Position numbers and translations under genes: made by a program. A DNA stretch of 64,000 bases from Mycolicibacterium chubuense NBB4 (GTDB lineage: Bacteria; Actinomycetota; Actinomycetes; Mycobacteriales; Mycobacteriaceae). The notes below the pieces were generated by a model. It had not been told where the DNA came from. It did no database searches and worked only from the letters and a program-made list of their open reading frames with translations. This document shows positions 1 through 11,010 of the stretch, in pieces. The first letter of the stretch is position 1; every line of letters begins with the position of its first letter. Where the stretch lies: assembly GCF_000266905.1 (NCBI RefSeq), contig NC_018027.1, positions 5,518,001-5,582,000 on the forward strand, given 5' to 3'.

Positions 1-1
1 G

Positions 2-76
2 GCCGTCGCCGGACTGGACACCGAGTTCAGGAACGCATTCGCAGACTCGTCCATGCTGCTGTGCGGATGGCTGTGA
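2..76 (+). CDS. Possible 3' end of a truncated upstream gene
   Basis: An open frame enters from the left edge and ends at a TGA at 74-76, reading about 24 residues (AVAGLDTEFRNAFADSS, then a short Leu/Cys-rich tail). It would converge with pknG. The stretch is too short to identify and could be chance open frame in GC-rich DNA; sequence to the left would decide. Confidence 0.25.
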   Translation, partial: AVAGLDTEFRNAFADSSMLLCGWL

Positions 77-103
77 TCGTCGACTTATGCCCTAGGGCTC
101 ACG

Positions 104-3040
<2,937 letters not shown>

Positions 3041-3041
<1 letters not shown>

Positions 3042-4348
3042 CAGTGGTACTCGCTCAGTCGTGGCGCGATGCCGGCAGCCACCGCCAGCGCCGCCAGCAC
3101 ACCGATCGCCGCCGCGCCGAACGGAAGAAGGTTCAGCGCGATGTAGGCCTGTGTAATCCCGTCGCGTTGCCGTTGGCGCAGATGGGTGATCTCGTCCCGT
3201 AGTGCCGTGTCCAATTGCGTGAACAGGACCGTTGAGTGCTGCGGCGCGCCATCTTGCGCGATCGCTACTGCGCCGCCATAGTCGCCGCCGGCCAGCTTGC
3301 TCCGGATCTCCTCATGCGACTGCATCCAGCGGTGTAGTGCCTCCGCCGCCCCGTCGACTCTGTGCTCGTCGAGCAGCCACCCTATCTGTGCGGTCCGCTC
3401 ACCGAATCTCATGTCGGACATCGAATCGGAGCCCCGCTTGAGCAACCCGAGGATTTCTTCTGCACGGGCCTGCTGTGCGAGGATCCGTGCTTGCACCACG
3501 GTATTCATCGGCTCGCCGCCCTGCGTCCGCGCCGTGCCGGCGGCGTGCGTGGACACCAGCCCGGCCACCGCTAACCACACCACAAGCACCGCCATCAACA
3601 CCGACGCGAGCAACAGACCGGGGTTGAACCGACGACGGCTGCGCCGAGCAAGCATCACCTGGAAGAGCACCAGCAACACGAGCACGAGTACGGCCACCGC
3701 AATAGCGACTCGCGGCGGGCCGATGGTGCGCCCCGACGTGGTGACCGCATCGGATTGGCTCGCGTACAACTGGCCGGCGGCCGGCAGGATGCCCTGCTGC
3801 ATCAACGCCGAGGACTCGTTGAGATATGCGACTCCGATCGGGTTACCCGCGCGGTTGCTGGCCTGAGCATTCCCCACGATCCCGGTGTACACCGCCAGTT
3901 GATTCGATACGTCGGTCAGCATCGTCAGGGAGTGACGATCGTTGGGCGACACACCATTTGAAGCAGTGACCAGGCCCGCAGATGCCTGTCCAACGGCGGC
4001 GTCATACCGTTCGCGGACGTCACGGGGTTCGACGCCGCCGGACAAGAACCCGGTGGCCGCGCTCGTGTTCGCGAACGAGAGGGCGCTGTAGATCCGTTGG
4101 GCTGCATCCGCCAGGGGTTCGGTGCGCGATCGCAGGGTCTCGATCTGGCTTTGCCGGTCGTAAACCGTCTTCGATGCGACCGCACCCACGCCAAGCAGCG
4201 CAAACACCAGAACGACGGCTACCAACGCCAGCCGGCCCGGTGTGGCTCTGAGGAAGTCGAGGACCGGCCGGTCTGCCTCCTCGTCGTCAACGAGCAAGGA
4301 CTCGTCGAGTGTGCGCGTCCGCTGCTGCGCCAGTCCACCGCTGCCCAC
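3041..4348 (-). CDS. glnX: GlnX-like membrane signal-transduction protein
   Basis: Integral membrane protein matching the GlnX position and architecture (Rv0412c type, about 439 residues; here 435). GlnX is proposed to relay amino-acid occupancy of GlnH to PknG. A short cytosolic N-terminus (about 37 residues, Asp/Glu-rich) is followed by a membrane helix near 39-60, a large extracytoplasmic helical region, paired helices at roughly 203-222 and 238-262, a second extracytoplasmic segment, and a last helix near 405-428. The start is GTG at 4348, preceded by a GAGGTG purine stretch. It is first gene of the operon; the roughly 200 bp upstream should hold the promoter, but I see no clear box. The assignment rests mainly on context. 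Confidence 0.8.
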
Positions 4349-4594
4349 GTGACATCACCTCATCGCACGTTGGGCCTGGACGCCTCCATCCAGTGCCGAT
4401 GGATCGCACGGTAGCCCTCGAGAGCGGATTTCGAAGGTGGTTGCCGCATTCAGCATCCGTCTGCACCGGACGCCTTCGCTGGCGCTGTGTCAGGGCGATG
4501 TGACAGCTGGTCTGCCACGAGCATGGGGCGCCGTTTGGTCTTCCGGTCACGGTCGTGTCAGTGGTGACTGCCGAAGGCCGGATCGACCAGAGCG

Positions 4595-5065
4595 ATGACT
4601 CGACTCATGACGATCGCGGCGGATGCAGAGTTGGCAGTCGCGGGCGAGGACCACATCGGGTGGTGGCGGCGGGCCGCCGACGCCGGCCACGGCGGCGCCA
4701 TGTTCAACCTCGGTGTCCACGCCGAGCAGTCACAGGGCCTGGTGTTCGGCCGAGACAAGGTCCAGTCGGCGCGGAGCCTGGAACGTAGACATCCTCGTCG
4801 ACCGCCATGCCGGTCGCCGCCTAGCGATCGAGTACGACGGAGCGTTCTGGCATGCGGACAAGGCCGAGCTTGCTTGCGAAAAGGGCCTGGACCTGCTCGC
4901 AGCGGGCTGCTCGGTTGTGCGTCTCCGCGAAACCCGCTGGACATGCTTGCGATTCACGATCCGCATCAGTTTGAGGTATTCGTCTACTCGCACGCCCCAG
5001 ATTCCGACCGGGTCATCGATAGCGTGAAGAAGCTGGTCGGCAGACCTGATCACGTGCCGGCCTGA
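4595..5065 (+). pseudogene. Frameshifted Sel1-repeat / Vsr-like endonuclease-fold remnant
   Basis: No single frame is intact, but coding-like pieces alternate between two frames. The first reads AADAGHGGAMFNLGVHAEQ, resembling a Sel1/TPR-like repeat. The middle, in a second frame, reads VDILVDRHAGRRLAIEYDG then FWHADK and VVRLRE, resembling the PDDEXK (Vsr/DUF559-like) fold. The last returns to the first frame with DPHQFEVFVYSHAPDSDRV and an Ile-Asp-Ser-Val-Lys-Lys tail. This pattern fits a decayed gene with at least two frameshifts, or a fusion of two gene fragments. It follows the pknG operon and precedes a small gene, so the region looks like accessory DNA between core blocks. Function, if any, is lost. 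Confidence 0.55.
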
Positions 5066-5159
5066 TCTCCTCCGAAGCGAGACCCACCACAACAACCGCC
5101 CGATAACACCCGACTCCGTCGGGTCCGCGAGATCTCGCCAGAGCGGTGGCGCTGGCCTT

Positions 5160-5165
5160 TAGCAT
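5160..5165 (+). promoter_or_regulatory. -10 box for leaderless mRNA
   Basis: TAGCAT lies 6 nt before the ATG at 5172, the spacing of mycobacterial leaderless promoters. It supports the start and the reality of the small downstream gene. Confidence 0.5.
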
Positions 5166-5171
5166 CGTGGA

Positions 5172-5405
5172 ATGTCCGACCCCGTGTTTGTCGAGACCGC
5201 TGACGGTGGACAAGTCGCGCTGCCAGGCCATCCCAACCGGCGCTTCCTGTTGCGGGAGAACGCCGATGGCAGCTTCCTGCTTCAGCCTGCTCAGGTCGTG
5301 ACCATGGCCCAGTACGAGTATCAGTCGGCTCCGGAGCTACGTGATCTGCTCGCTGCGGCCGCCGCGTCGCGTCCTGTCCGACGAACACGCCGCCACCGCG
5401 AATGA
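5172..5405 (+). CDS. Small conserved-looking hypothetical protein (77 aa)
   Basis: Unrecognised small cytosolic protein without signal peptide or membrane segment. It opens MSDPVFVETADGGQVALPGH, continues with a basic LLRENADGSFLLQP segment that looks like two beta-strands, then a helix (SAPELRDLLAAAAAS) and an Arg-rich tail. The strand-helix layout and size recall AbrB/prevent-host-death-type antitoxins, but no toxin gene adjoins it. Support for coding is a well-placed -10 box 6 nt upstream of the ATG and a codon pattern typical of this genome. It lies between the pseudogene and the 3' end of dnaB. Confidence 0.6.
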   Translation: MSDPVFVETADGGQVALPGHPNRRFLLRENADGSFLLQPAQVVTMAQYEYQSAPELRDLLAAAAASRPVRRTRRHRE

Positions 5406-5530
5406 CCGCATTCGTTCCGGTTGCCGAGTGGCGAGATCGTCGTGTGTCTCACTTCCCTGTCATGAATCACATCTGGGTGACAATGCAATTGCGACGATGA
5501 CATGGGTATTGAGAACCGATACTCCCCTTC

Positions 5531-8500
5531 CTATTGCTTGGCCATATTCGCGAATCGCGACAAATGGAGTTGGTGCGCAACGGTTATCGTCTTCGTCGGG
5601 CCGTTACGGTGCTTGCCCAGGATGAGATCCGCCTCGCCGCCGCGGGGGTCGTCGCGTTCGAACGCATCCGGCCGGTGCAGCAGGATGACCATGTCGGCAT
5701 CTTGTTCAAGGCTGTTATGCAATACTATGCAATTCGCCGTAAAGTTATGCGTTCCCTCTACGGTGGCATCGTAGACGTCCTGTTCGCCGATGCTGGTGAC
5801 CTCGACGATTCGATCCCAGAAGACATCGTTGGTGGCCAGACCGTGGAGCTCCTTGTCATTCAATACCGCTGCGGCTCGATGCAAACGCTTACGGCCAACC
5901 GGTCGCTTCCACATCGTTGAGCCGCAGAATTGAGTGCCCATTGCTTTAGCGAACGCTCGGTGCGACATTCCTCTATCTGCCAACGCGTCTCGAATCTCCA
6001 TCCAAACACTCGATGGAACCGTGTCAGAGTTCGCGGTCGCCTTCACTTGTCGGAGATTGTTCAGTACCTCGCGCGCGGAAAAGTACTTTGCACCGTGCAC
6101 ATCAACCTGCCGGATGAATTTGCGTTGATTCTCGACTCCGAAGATTCTTACGTGCCAGCAATCCCGGTAGCTCGTCTTTCGTGCTACGTAAATCTGGCTT
6201 TGGATGCCGAGCCGCAGCAGCAACTGCACCACGTCGTCCGCGAGTTGCCTACTGGTGGTTGCGTAGTAGACGTTTCCAAGCCCCTGCTTTGCGTTCCACA
6301 GAATGGATCCGTCCGTGGCCCACAGATGTCGCAGAAACAGGGCCACCTGGTCGTTGGGGAGGGCGAAAACCTCCGCGGGCACGAACTTCTCGTAGCTGCG
6401 CTTGCCGAAGAGACCCAGCTTGTCGAGCCACTGCGCGATCGGGTTCCGCTTGCCGTGCGTCAACCGATAGGGCGCAGGCAGCCGCAGCGTCGTAACCCGA
6501 GCGGCGGCGTACTCATCGCGAACCGCTGTAACGCCGAAGTGTTCGGCCGCGCTGGTCACTGCCGCCAGATTCTGCTCATCGATGCTTGCATACCGGATCG
6601 GTTGGCGCTTCACGCATGATCCGTCGCCGATCATGTGCGCCAGCATCACGACCTCGGAATCGTGCATCCGCTGGGTCTGAACCGGCTCCGGGACGCGGCG
6701 CGGTACGGCGACTCGGGCACCAACCGCGAGCTCGCCCAACGCATTCCATCCGTCCATCGTCAGGAACGGATGATTCGCCGTCGCCTCGACCTGACGTCCC
6801 GAGGCCAGCCGAACCTTGAACACCTCTTTGTGCCCGCTGTAGAACACGTTCGTCATCGGTCGCGCGACCATCCGGTTGCGCTCGTCCAACGACCACACCA
6901 ACGGCCGCTCCCCCGTGCGCATCAACTCGCCGAACGTCACCTCGGCGCCACTGTCCGCGCGGAGGATTCGCGTGCTCGCCGTGAGGCAGCCGGATTCGCG
7001 GAGGTCGGAAACCTGTGGCCTCTTATCGGTGCGCTGTTCCGGGCCGCGGTTCAGCTGGCTGATCGCCACGACGGGCACGTTGAGCTCCTTGGCCATCAGC
7101 TTGATGCTTCGGGAGAAGTCCGAAACCTCCTGCTGACGCGACTCGTACTTCTTGCCCGAACTCATCAGCTGCATGTAGTCGATCACGATCAGCCGCAGCC
7201 CGGCCTTCTGCGACAACCGGCGTGCCTTGGCGCGGATCTCCATCATCGTCAGGTTCGGCGAATCATCGATATACAAAGGCGCTTCGCTGATTTCGCTCAT
7301 GCGCCGGGCCAGCCGAGTCCAGTCGTCGTCGCTCATGCGGCCCGACCGCATGTCGGCGAGCTTGATCTTCGCCTCCGCCGAGAGCAGCCTCATGACGATC
7401 TCGGTCTTGCTCATCTCCAGCGAGAAGATGACGCTGGGAAGCTGGTTCTTGATCGAACACGACCGCATGAAGTCGAGGGCCAGCGTTGAATTGTGGGTGG
7501 GCACCATGCCCCGACCGGCCAGGTACAGATGCTCGGGATTGTCGACCTGTACACAACGGACCGGCACCGTGGGCACTCGCCGGATCGACGTGACGCCGAT
7601 CGCGATTCGCCCAGGAGCAAGCACCGCGCTGTTTCCCGACGTAGCGTCTGTCATCTTCGCGGCGGTCACGGTGTCGGCCACCGCACGCAAGGCGGCGGTG
7701 GTGCGAATGCCGTGGCTCGTCGGCCACTGGTGCATCTCGTCGGCGATGATCGTCGTGCCGTCGGAGAAGCCGATCTCATAGCAGGGCCGACCCAACAGAA
7801 TATGAGTCGCGGCGACCACGCGCGTCGGTGTCCCGTCCGCATCGAGTAATTCATCCCCCACGGCGACCTCGCCCATGGTGGTCCAGCCCGTCGGGGTCGG
7901 CAGCGGCGTGTCCAGCGCCAGGGCCTTCCCGACGCCAGGCCTGGCCGCCACGATGATCATCTGCCCGGCGTGCAGACCGTTGGTGACCTCGTCGAGTTCG
8001 ACGAAGCCGGTCGGCACGCCCTTGGAGATCCCGCCCTCGGACGCGATCGCGTCGATCTCGTCCATCGTGGGCTGGAGGATCTCCTCCAGGATCACGAAGT
8101 CCTCGGCAGCACGGCGCTCGGTGACGTCGTAGATCTCGGCCTGCGCGCGGTCCACGATGTCGCTGACGTCGGCGCCGTCGGCACCCGCGTACCCGTACTG
8201 CACCACCCGGGTACCGGCCTCCACGAGCCGACGGAGAAGCGCCTTCTCCGCGACGATCTCGGCGTAGAACCCTGCATTGGCGGCCGTCGGCACGGTCGAG
8301 ATCAGCGTGTGCAGGTACGGCGCCCCACCCACCCGGCGCAGCAGACCACGCCGGTCCAGCTCCGCGGCGACCGTCACGGCGTCGGCCGGCTCGCCGCGCC
8401 CGTAGAGGTCGAGGATCGCGTCGTAGACGATCTGGTTGGCCGGCTTGTAGAAGTCACCCGGGCGCAGCTTCTCCAGGACGTCGGCGATCGCGTCCTTGCT

Positions 8501-8632
8501 CAAGAGCATGCCGCCGAGCACGGCTTGTTCGGCTGCGGGGTCCTGCGGGGGTTGACGACCGAAGTCCTCGTTCGGAGGCGGCTCCAAGTTAGAGGGATCT
8601 CCGGACCGGCTCAAGTCATCGACGACGGCCAC
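5531..8632 (-). CDS. dnaB: Replicative DNA helicase DnaB with two inteins
   Basis: Hexameric 5'-3' replicative helicase; the precursor is 1033 residues, of which about 463 form mature DnaB. Exteins are residues 1-236 (N-terminal domain through the Walker A GVGK), 382-548 (Walker B IVIDYMQLMSSG, LRESG) and 974-1033 (SLEQDADM to FANMAKQ). Intein 1 (237-381) interrupts the P-loop just before the Ser of GKS. Intein 2 (549-973) interrupts the segment between LRESG and SLEQD. Both are in frame, so excision restores a standard helicase. The GTG at 8632 was chosen because it matches the known MAVVDDL start and is preceded by GGGAGGGG about 10 nt upstream; longer frames lack a counterpart. The part encoding intein 2 reads visibly less GC-rich than its surroundings. 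Confidence 0.97.
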   Translation of the reverse strand: MAVVDDLSRSGDPSNLEPPPNEDFGRQPPQDPAAEQAVLGGMLLSKDAIADVLEKLRPGDFYKPANQIVYDAILDLYGRGEPADAVTVAAELDRRGLLRRVGGAPYLHTLISTVPTAANAGFYAEIVAEKALLRRLVEAGTRVVQYGYAGADGADVSDIVDRAQAEIYDVTERRAAEDFVILEEILQPTMDEIDAIASEGGISKGVPTGFVELDEVTNGLHAGQMIIVAARPGVGKALALDTPLPTPTGWTTMGEVAVGDELLDADGTPTRVVAATHILLGRPCYEIGFSDGTTIIADEMHQWPTSHGIRTTAALRAVADTVTAAKMTDATSGNSAVLAPGRIAIGVTSIRRVPTVPVRCVQVDNPEHLYLAGRGMVPTHNSTLALDFMRSCSIKNQLPSVIFSLEMSKTEIVMRLLSAEAKIKLADMRSGRMSDDDWTRLARRMSEISEAPLYIDDSPNLTMMEIRAKARRLSQKAGLRLIVIDYMQLMSSGKKYESRQQEVSDFSRSIKLMAKELNVPVVAISQLNRGPEQRTDKRPQVSDLRESGCLTASTRILRADSGAEVTFGELMRTGERPLVWSLDERNRMVARPMTNVFYSGHKEVFKVRLASGRQVEATANHPFLTMDGWNALGELAVGARVAVPRRVPEPVQTQRMHDSEVVMLAHMIGDGSCVKRQPIRYASIDEQNLAAVTSAAEHFGVTAVRDEYAAARVTTLRLPAPYRLTHGKRNPIAQWLDKLGLFGKRSYEKFVPAEVFALPNDQVALFLRHLWATDGSILWNAKQGLGNVYYATTSRQLADDVVQLLLRLGIQSQIYVARKTSYRDCWHVRIFGVENQRKFIRQVDVHGAKYFSAREVLNNLRQVKATANSDTVPSSVWMEIRDALADRGMSHRAFAKAMGTQFCGSTMWKRPVGRKRLHRAAAVLNDKELHGLATNDVFWDRIVEVTSIGEQDVYDATVEGTHNFTANCIVLHNSLEQDADMVILLHRPDAFERDDPRGGEADLILGKHRNGPTKTITVAHQLHLSRFANMAKQ
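5714..6988 (-). mobile_element. DnaB intein 2: full class 1 intein with LAGLIDADG endonuclease
   Basis: A 425-residue in-frame insertion after DLRESG and before SLEQDAD, the site also used by the M. tuberculosis DnaB intein. It starts with Cys1 (CLTASTRILRADSGAEVTFG), has block B ANHPF (His73) and ends VLHN (His424, Asn425) followed by Ser. Between the splicing blocks lies a two-motif LAGLIDADG endonuclease: LAHMIGDGS (116-124) and LRHLWATDGS (219-228). Both motifs keep their acidic residue; in the tuberculosis intein the second reads SAGGS as I recall. A basic helical region (about 330-380) may be the DNA-recognition insert. Its DNA is less GC-rich than flanking dnaB, suggesting later acquisition by homing. 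Confidence 0.93.
7490..7924 (-). other. DnaB intein 1: class 3 mini-intein at the P-loop
   Basis: A 145-residue in-frame insertion after GVGK and before STLALDF. It begins with Ala (ALALDTPLPTPTGW), not Cys or Ser. It has Trp67 in block B (HQWPT), Cys124 in block F (VRCVQVDNPEH) and Thr143 in block G (VPTHN), with terminal Asn145 and a Ser as +1 extein residue. This W-C-T set defines class 3 inteins, where the block F Cys does the first nucleophilic attack. No homing-endonuclease domain is present. The M. smegmatis DnaB-1 intein is of this type and has been reported to respond to cysteine oxidation. Confidence 0.92.
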
Positions 8633-8801
8633 GCAGCGACTCACCCCTCCCTGTCTTGGCACCGAACGCATGTTCGATGTGGCATGCCGCGACTGTAGGA
8701 CTGGACTCCGACAACTGCCCCCGGCCGGCTCAGTTCTGTCACCGCGACGGCCAACGTTAGACGTTGCTGGCGAGGAAGCAACCAGCCCCTGTTGATAGAC
8801 A

Positions 8802-8930
8802 TGTGGATGGCGTGTGGATAGGTCTGGTGGGCCATGTTGAGGCGTTGGGGAAAACCTGTGGATCAACGCCCTTGTTCACCCTGTTTCCGCAGATGAACGC
8901 ACCTTAAGGCGGTGGAAGATCTGTGGATGG
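8802..8930 (-). promoter_or_regulatory. Cluster of four DnaA-box-like motifs upstream of dnaB
   Basis: On the minus strand the 9-mers are CCATCCACA (8810-8802), CTATCCACA (8821-8813), TGATCCACA (8865-8857) and CCATCCACA (8930-8922). Against TTATCCACA the two middle sites have one mismatch and the outer two have two. All four share orientation, and the first two are spaced 11 bp, one helical turn. This may be DnaA control of dnaB or a DnaA-titrating locus; binding is inferred only. Confidence 0.5.
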
Positions 8931-9065
8931 GAAATTCGTCGGCGTGTCGTCCGCGGTTTCGAACTCGGGCGTGTTGTGTTGCGCTTTGGGGCCGCGAAGG
9001 TTAACAGCCGGTGAGATTCGCTGTATTCGCTTTGCCGAGATTTGTTCGCCACCGGGACACAGCAA

Positions 9066-9102
9066 CAGCCGGGTGAGGACCTTAGAGGTCCTCACCCGGC
9101 TG
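9066..9102 (-). terminator. Hairpin terminator after rplI
   Basis: Perfect 17-bp inverted repeat (arms 9066-9082 and 9086-9102, 3-nt loop) located 78 bp downstream of the rplI stop. It lacks a long U-tract, as is usual in mycobacteria. It probably ends the rpsF-ssb-rpsR-rplI transcript before dnaB. Confidence 0.8.
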
Positions 9103-9179
9103 TCGGAAAGCTACTGCGGCTAACTCACCCGCCGAAGCCTTGATGGCGGCGACGGCTCGCCGCGCGGTGGGCGTCCGGC

Positions 9180-9635
9180 TTAACCCGCAACCACGTTCAG
9201 CGACACCTCGGCGGCGACGCTGGGATGCAGCCGCACCGCGATCGCGTGCGTGCCCGTGGACTTGATGTGCGCCTTGGGCAGGCTGACGGTCCGCTTGTCG
9301 AGGTTGGGGCCGCCGGCCTTCTTGATCGCCGCGACGACGTCGGCCGCGGTGACCGAACCGAACAACTTGCCCGAGTCGCCTGCCGTCTTGACGGCCAGTT
9401 CGACACCCTCGAGGCCCTCGAGGGCCACCTTCAGCTCGTTGGCGTGCTCGAGGCTCTTGACGCCCTTGAGCTCCTGCGCGCGGCGGATGTCCTCGGCCTG
9501 GCGCTGGGCGCCGCGGGTGGCCACGATGGCCAGACCGCGGGGCAGCAGGTAGTTGCGGCCGTAGCCGTCCTTCACCTCGACGGTGTCACCGGCAGTGCCG
9601 AGGTGCTCGACCTCGGCGGTCAGAATGAGCTTCAT
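9180..9635 (-). CDS. rplI: 50S ribosomal protein L9
   Basis: Large-subunit protein L9, which binds 23S rRNA and extends from the ribosome surface; it helps maintain reading-frame fidelity. At 151 residues it is full length. The N-terminal domain begins [17 protein letters not shown] and carries the signature [12 protein letters not shown]; a central connecting helix follows, then the C-terminal domain (about 85-151, with [13 protein letters not shown]). It is the last gene of the rpsF-ssb-rpsR-rplI operon, 20 bp after rpsR, and is followed by a strong hairpin. Confidence 0.98.
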   Translation of the reverse strand: MKLILTAEVEHLGTAGDTVEVKDGYGRNYLLPRGLAIVATRGAQRQAEDIRRAQELKGVKSLEHANELKVALEGLEGVELAVKTAGDSGKLFGSVTAADVVAAIKKAGGPNLDKRTVSLPKAHIKSTGTHAIAVRLHPSVAAEVSLNVVAG

Positions 9636-9655
9636 GTCTTCCGTCCTGTCCTGAC

Positions 9656-9913
9656 TTATCGCGTCGACGAGGTGAACGGCAGCAGTGCGACCTCGCGGGC
9701 GTTCTTCACCGCGATCGCGATATCACGCTGGTGCTGAACGCAATTGCCGGTCACCCGGCGGGCGCGGATCTTGCCGCGCTCGCTGATGTAGGTGCGCAGC
9801 AGCGCGGTGTCCTTGTAATCGATGTCCTGCCCCTTCTTGGAGCAGAACACGCACTTGCGAGTCTTGACCGGCTTCTCCGGAGCCGGGCGCCTCTTGGTGG
9901 AGGACTTGGCCAT
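9656..9913 (-). CDS. rpsR: 30S ribosomal protein S18 (zinc-binding form)
   Basis: Small-subunit protein S18, which pairs with S6 on the ribosome platform. The 85-residue product carries CVFC near residue 21 and a later GNCVQH, the C+ zinc-ribbon form. Mycobacteria often have a second, zinc-free S18 elsewhere under Zur control; this operon copy should be the one used when zinc is plentiful. It follows ssb and precedes rplI in the same operon. Confidence 0.97.
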   Translation of the reverse strand: MAKSSTKRRPAPEKPVKTRKCVFCSKKGQDIDYKDTALLRTYISERGKIRARRVTGNCVQHQRDIAIAVKNAREVALLPFTSSTR

Positions 9914-9950
9914 GTTCTATCTCTTTCTTGAAATCACTTCGGTTGGTTTG

Positions 9951-10466
9951 TCAGAAGGGCGGTTCGTCGTCGTTACCGCCGAACGACCCCGATGCGGGGG
10001 CGCTGCCCCACGGGTCGTCGGCGGGCGCGCTCGCGCCGGCAGCCGGACGGGAGCTACCGCCGCCGCCACCGCCGCCGAACCCGCCGCCACCGCCGCCGCT
10101 GCGGCTGGCCTTGTTGACCTTGGCGGTCGCGTACCGCAGTGAGGGGCCGATCTCGTCGACCTCGACCTCGACCACGGTGCGCTTCTCGCCCTCGCGGGTC
10201 TCGAAGGAGCGCTGCTTGAGCCGGCCCGTCACGATGACCCGCGAACCCCGCGTGAGACTCTCGGCGACGTTCTCGGCCGCCTCACGCCAGATGTTGCAGC
10301 GCAGGAACAGCGCTTCGCCGTCCTTCCACTCGCCGCTCTGGCGGTCGTACATGCGCGGCGTCGACGCCACGGTGAAGTTGGCCACCGCGGCACCCGAGGG
10401 GGTGAAACGCAGTTCAGGGTCGGCGGTCAGATTTCCGACGACGGTGATGGTGGTGTCACCAGCCAC
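9951..10466 (-). CDS. ssb: Single-stranded DNA-binding protein SSB
   Basis: Homotetrameric SSB coats single-stranded DNA during replication and repair. It has 171 residues: an OB-fold in about 1-120 (starts [20 protein letters not shown]), then a Gly-rich flexible linker with runs of glycine, then the acidic tip NDDEPPF that recruits partner proteins. It lies between rpsF and rpsR in the conserved ribosomal-protein operon and close to dnaB. Confidence 0.98.
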   Translation of the reverse strand: MAGDTTITVVGNLTADPELRFTPSGAAVANFTVASTPRMYDRQSGEWKDGEALFLRCNIWREAAENVAESLTRGSRVIVTGRLKQRSFETREGEKRTVVEVEVDEIGPSLRYATAKVNKASRSGGGGGGFGGGGGGGSSRPAAGASAPADDPWGSAPASGSFGGNDDEPPF

Positions 10467-10559
10467 GAGTTCCTCCTGTGCTCTTCGCGCGAGCGCCCAT
10501 CGCCGCGCGAGCGGACGTTGGGCGCGAGCCTACGCAGCGGTTCCGACGAGCGGCACCCT

Positions 10560-10850
10560 TTAGTGCTTGTCGGTCCGCATCACCTTGGTCCGCAGCACGG
10601 ACTCGTTCAGGTTGAGCTGGCGGTCGAGCTCGGTGACCGTCGCCGGCTCGGCCTTGACGTCGACCACCGCGTAGATGCCCTCGGCATGCTTGGCGATCTC
10701 GTAGGCCAGCCGCCGGCGCCCCCAGATGTCGACCTTGTCGACACTGCCGCCATCCTTGCGGATGACGTTGAGGAACGTCTCCAGCGACGGAGCTACGGTG
10801 CGCTCGTCGAGAGTGGGGTCGAGAATGACCATGATTTCGTATGGACGCAT
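10560..10850 (-). CDS. rpsF: 30S ribosomal protein S6
   Basis: Small-subunit S6 (96 residues), partner of S18 on 16S rRNA. The sequence [22 protein letters not shown] and [20 protein letters not shown] are typical. It is the first gene of the rpsF-ssb-rpsR-rplI operon, preceded by GAGGAGGTGATGG as a strong ribosome-binding site. A stable hairpin in the leader could take part in S6:S18 autoregulation. Confidence 0.98.
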   Translation of the reverse strand: MRPYEIMVILDPTLDERTVAPSLETFLNVIRKDGGSVDKVDIWGRRRLAYEIAKHAEGIYAVVDVKAEPATVTELDRQLNLNESVLRTKVMRTDKH

Positions 10851-10880
10851 AGGGAACCCATCACCTCCTCTGGTCTAGCG

Positions 10881-10899
10881 GCCACGGCGTGTCCGTGGC
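10881..10899 (-). promoter_or_regulatory. rpsF: Leader hairpin upstream of rpsF
   Basis: Perfect 7-bp stem (GCCACGG/CCGTGGC) with a 5-nt loop, about 30 nt upstream of the rpsF start. Many bacteria carry an S6:S18-binding leader at this place; whether this hairpin is that element is uncertain because its bulge features cannot be confirmed by eye. Confidence 0.35.
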
Positions 10900-11010
10900 A
10901 GGAGGGTCGCCTGCGTCGGCAACCGGCCCAGGCTACAGGAACCCGCGCTGATCTGCGAAATCGCCCTGCACCCCGGTTTCGGGACGCCCGACTGCGGGTA
11001 GTGCGCAGAG

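Larger units (their letters stand above)
8633..9179. other. Intergenic region between rplI and dnaB
   Basis: About 550 bp with no convincing gene. It holds the dnaB ribosome-binding site (GGGAGGGG), a run of four TGTGGAT motifs at 8802-8930 and a strong hairpin at 9066-9102 downstream of rplI. The rest shows no clear structure; short open frames in it lack coding character. Confidence 0.7.
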
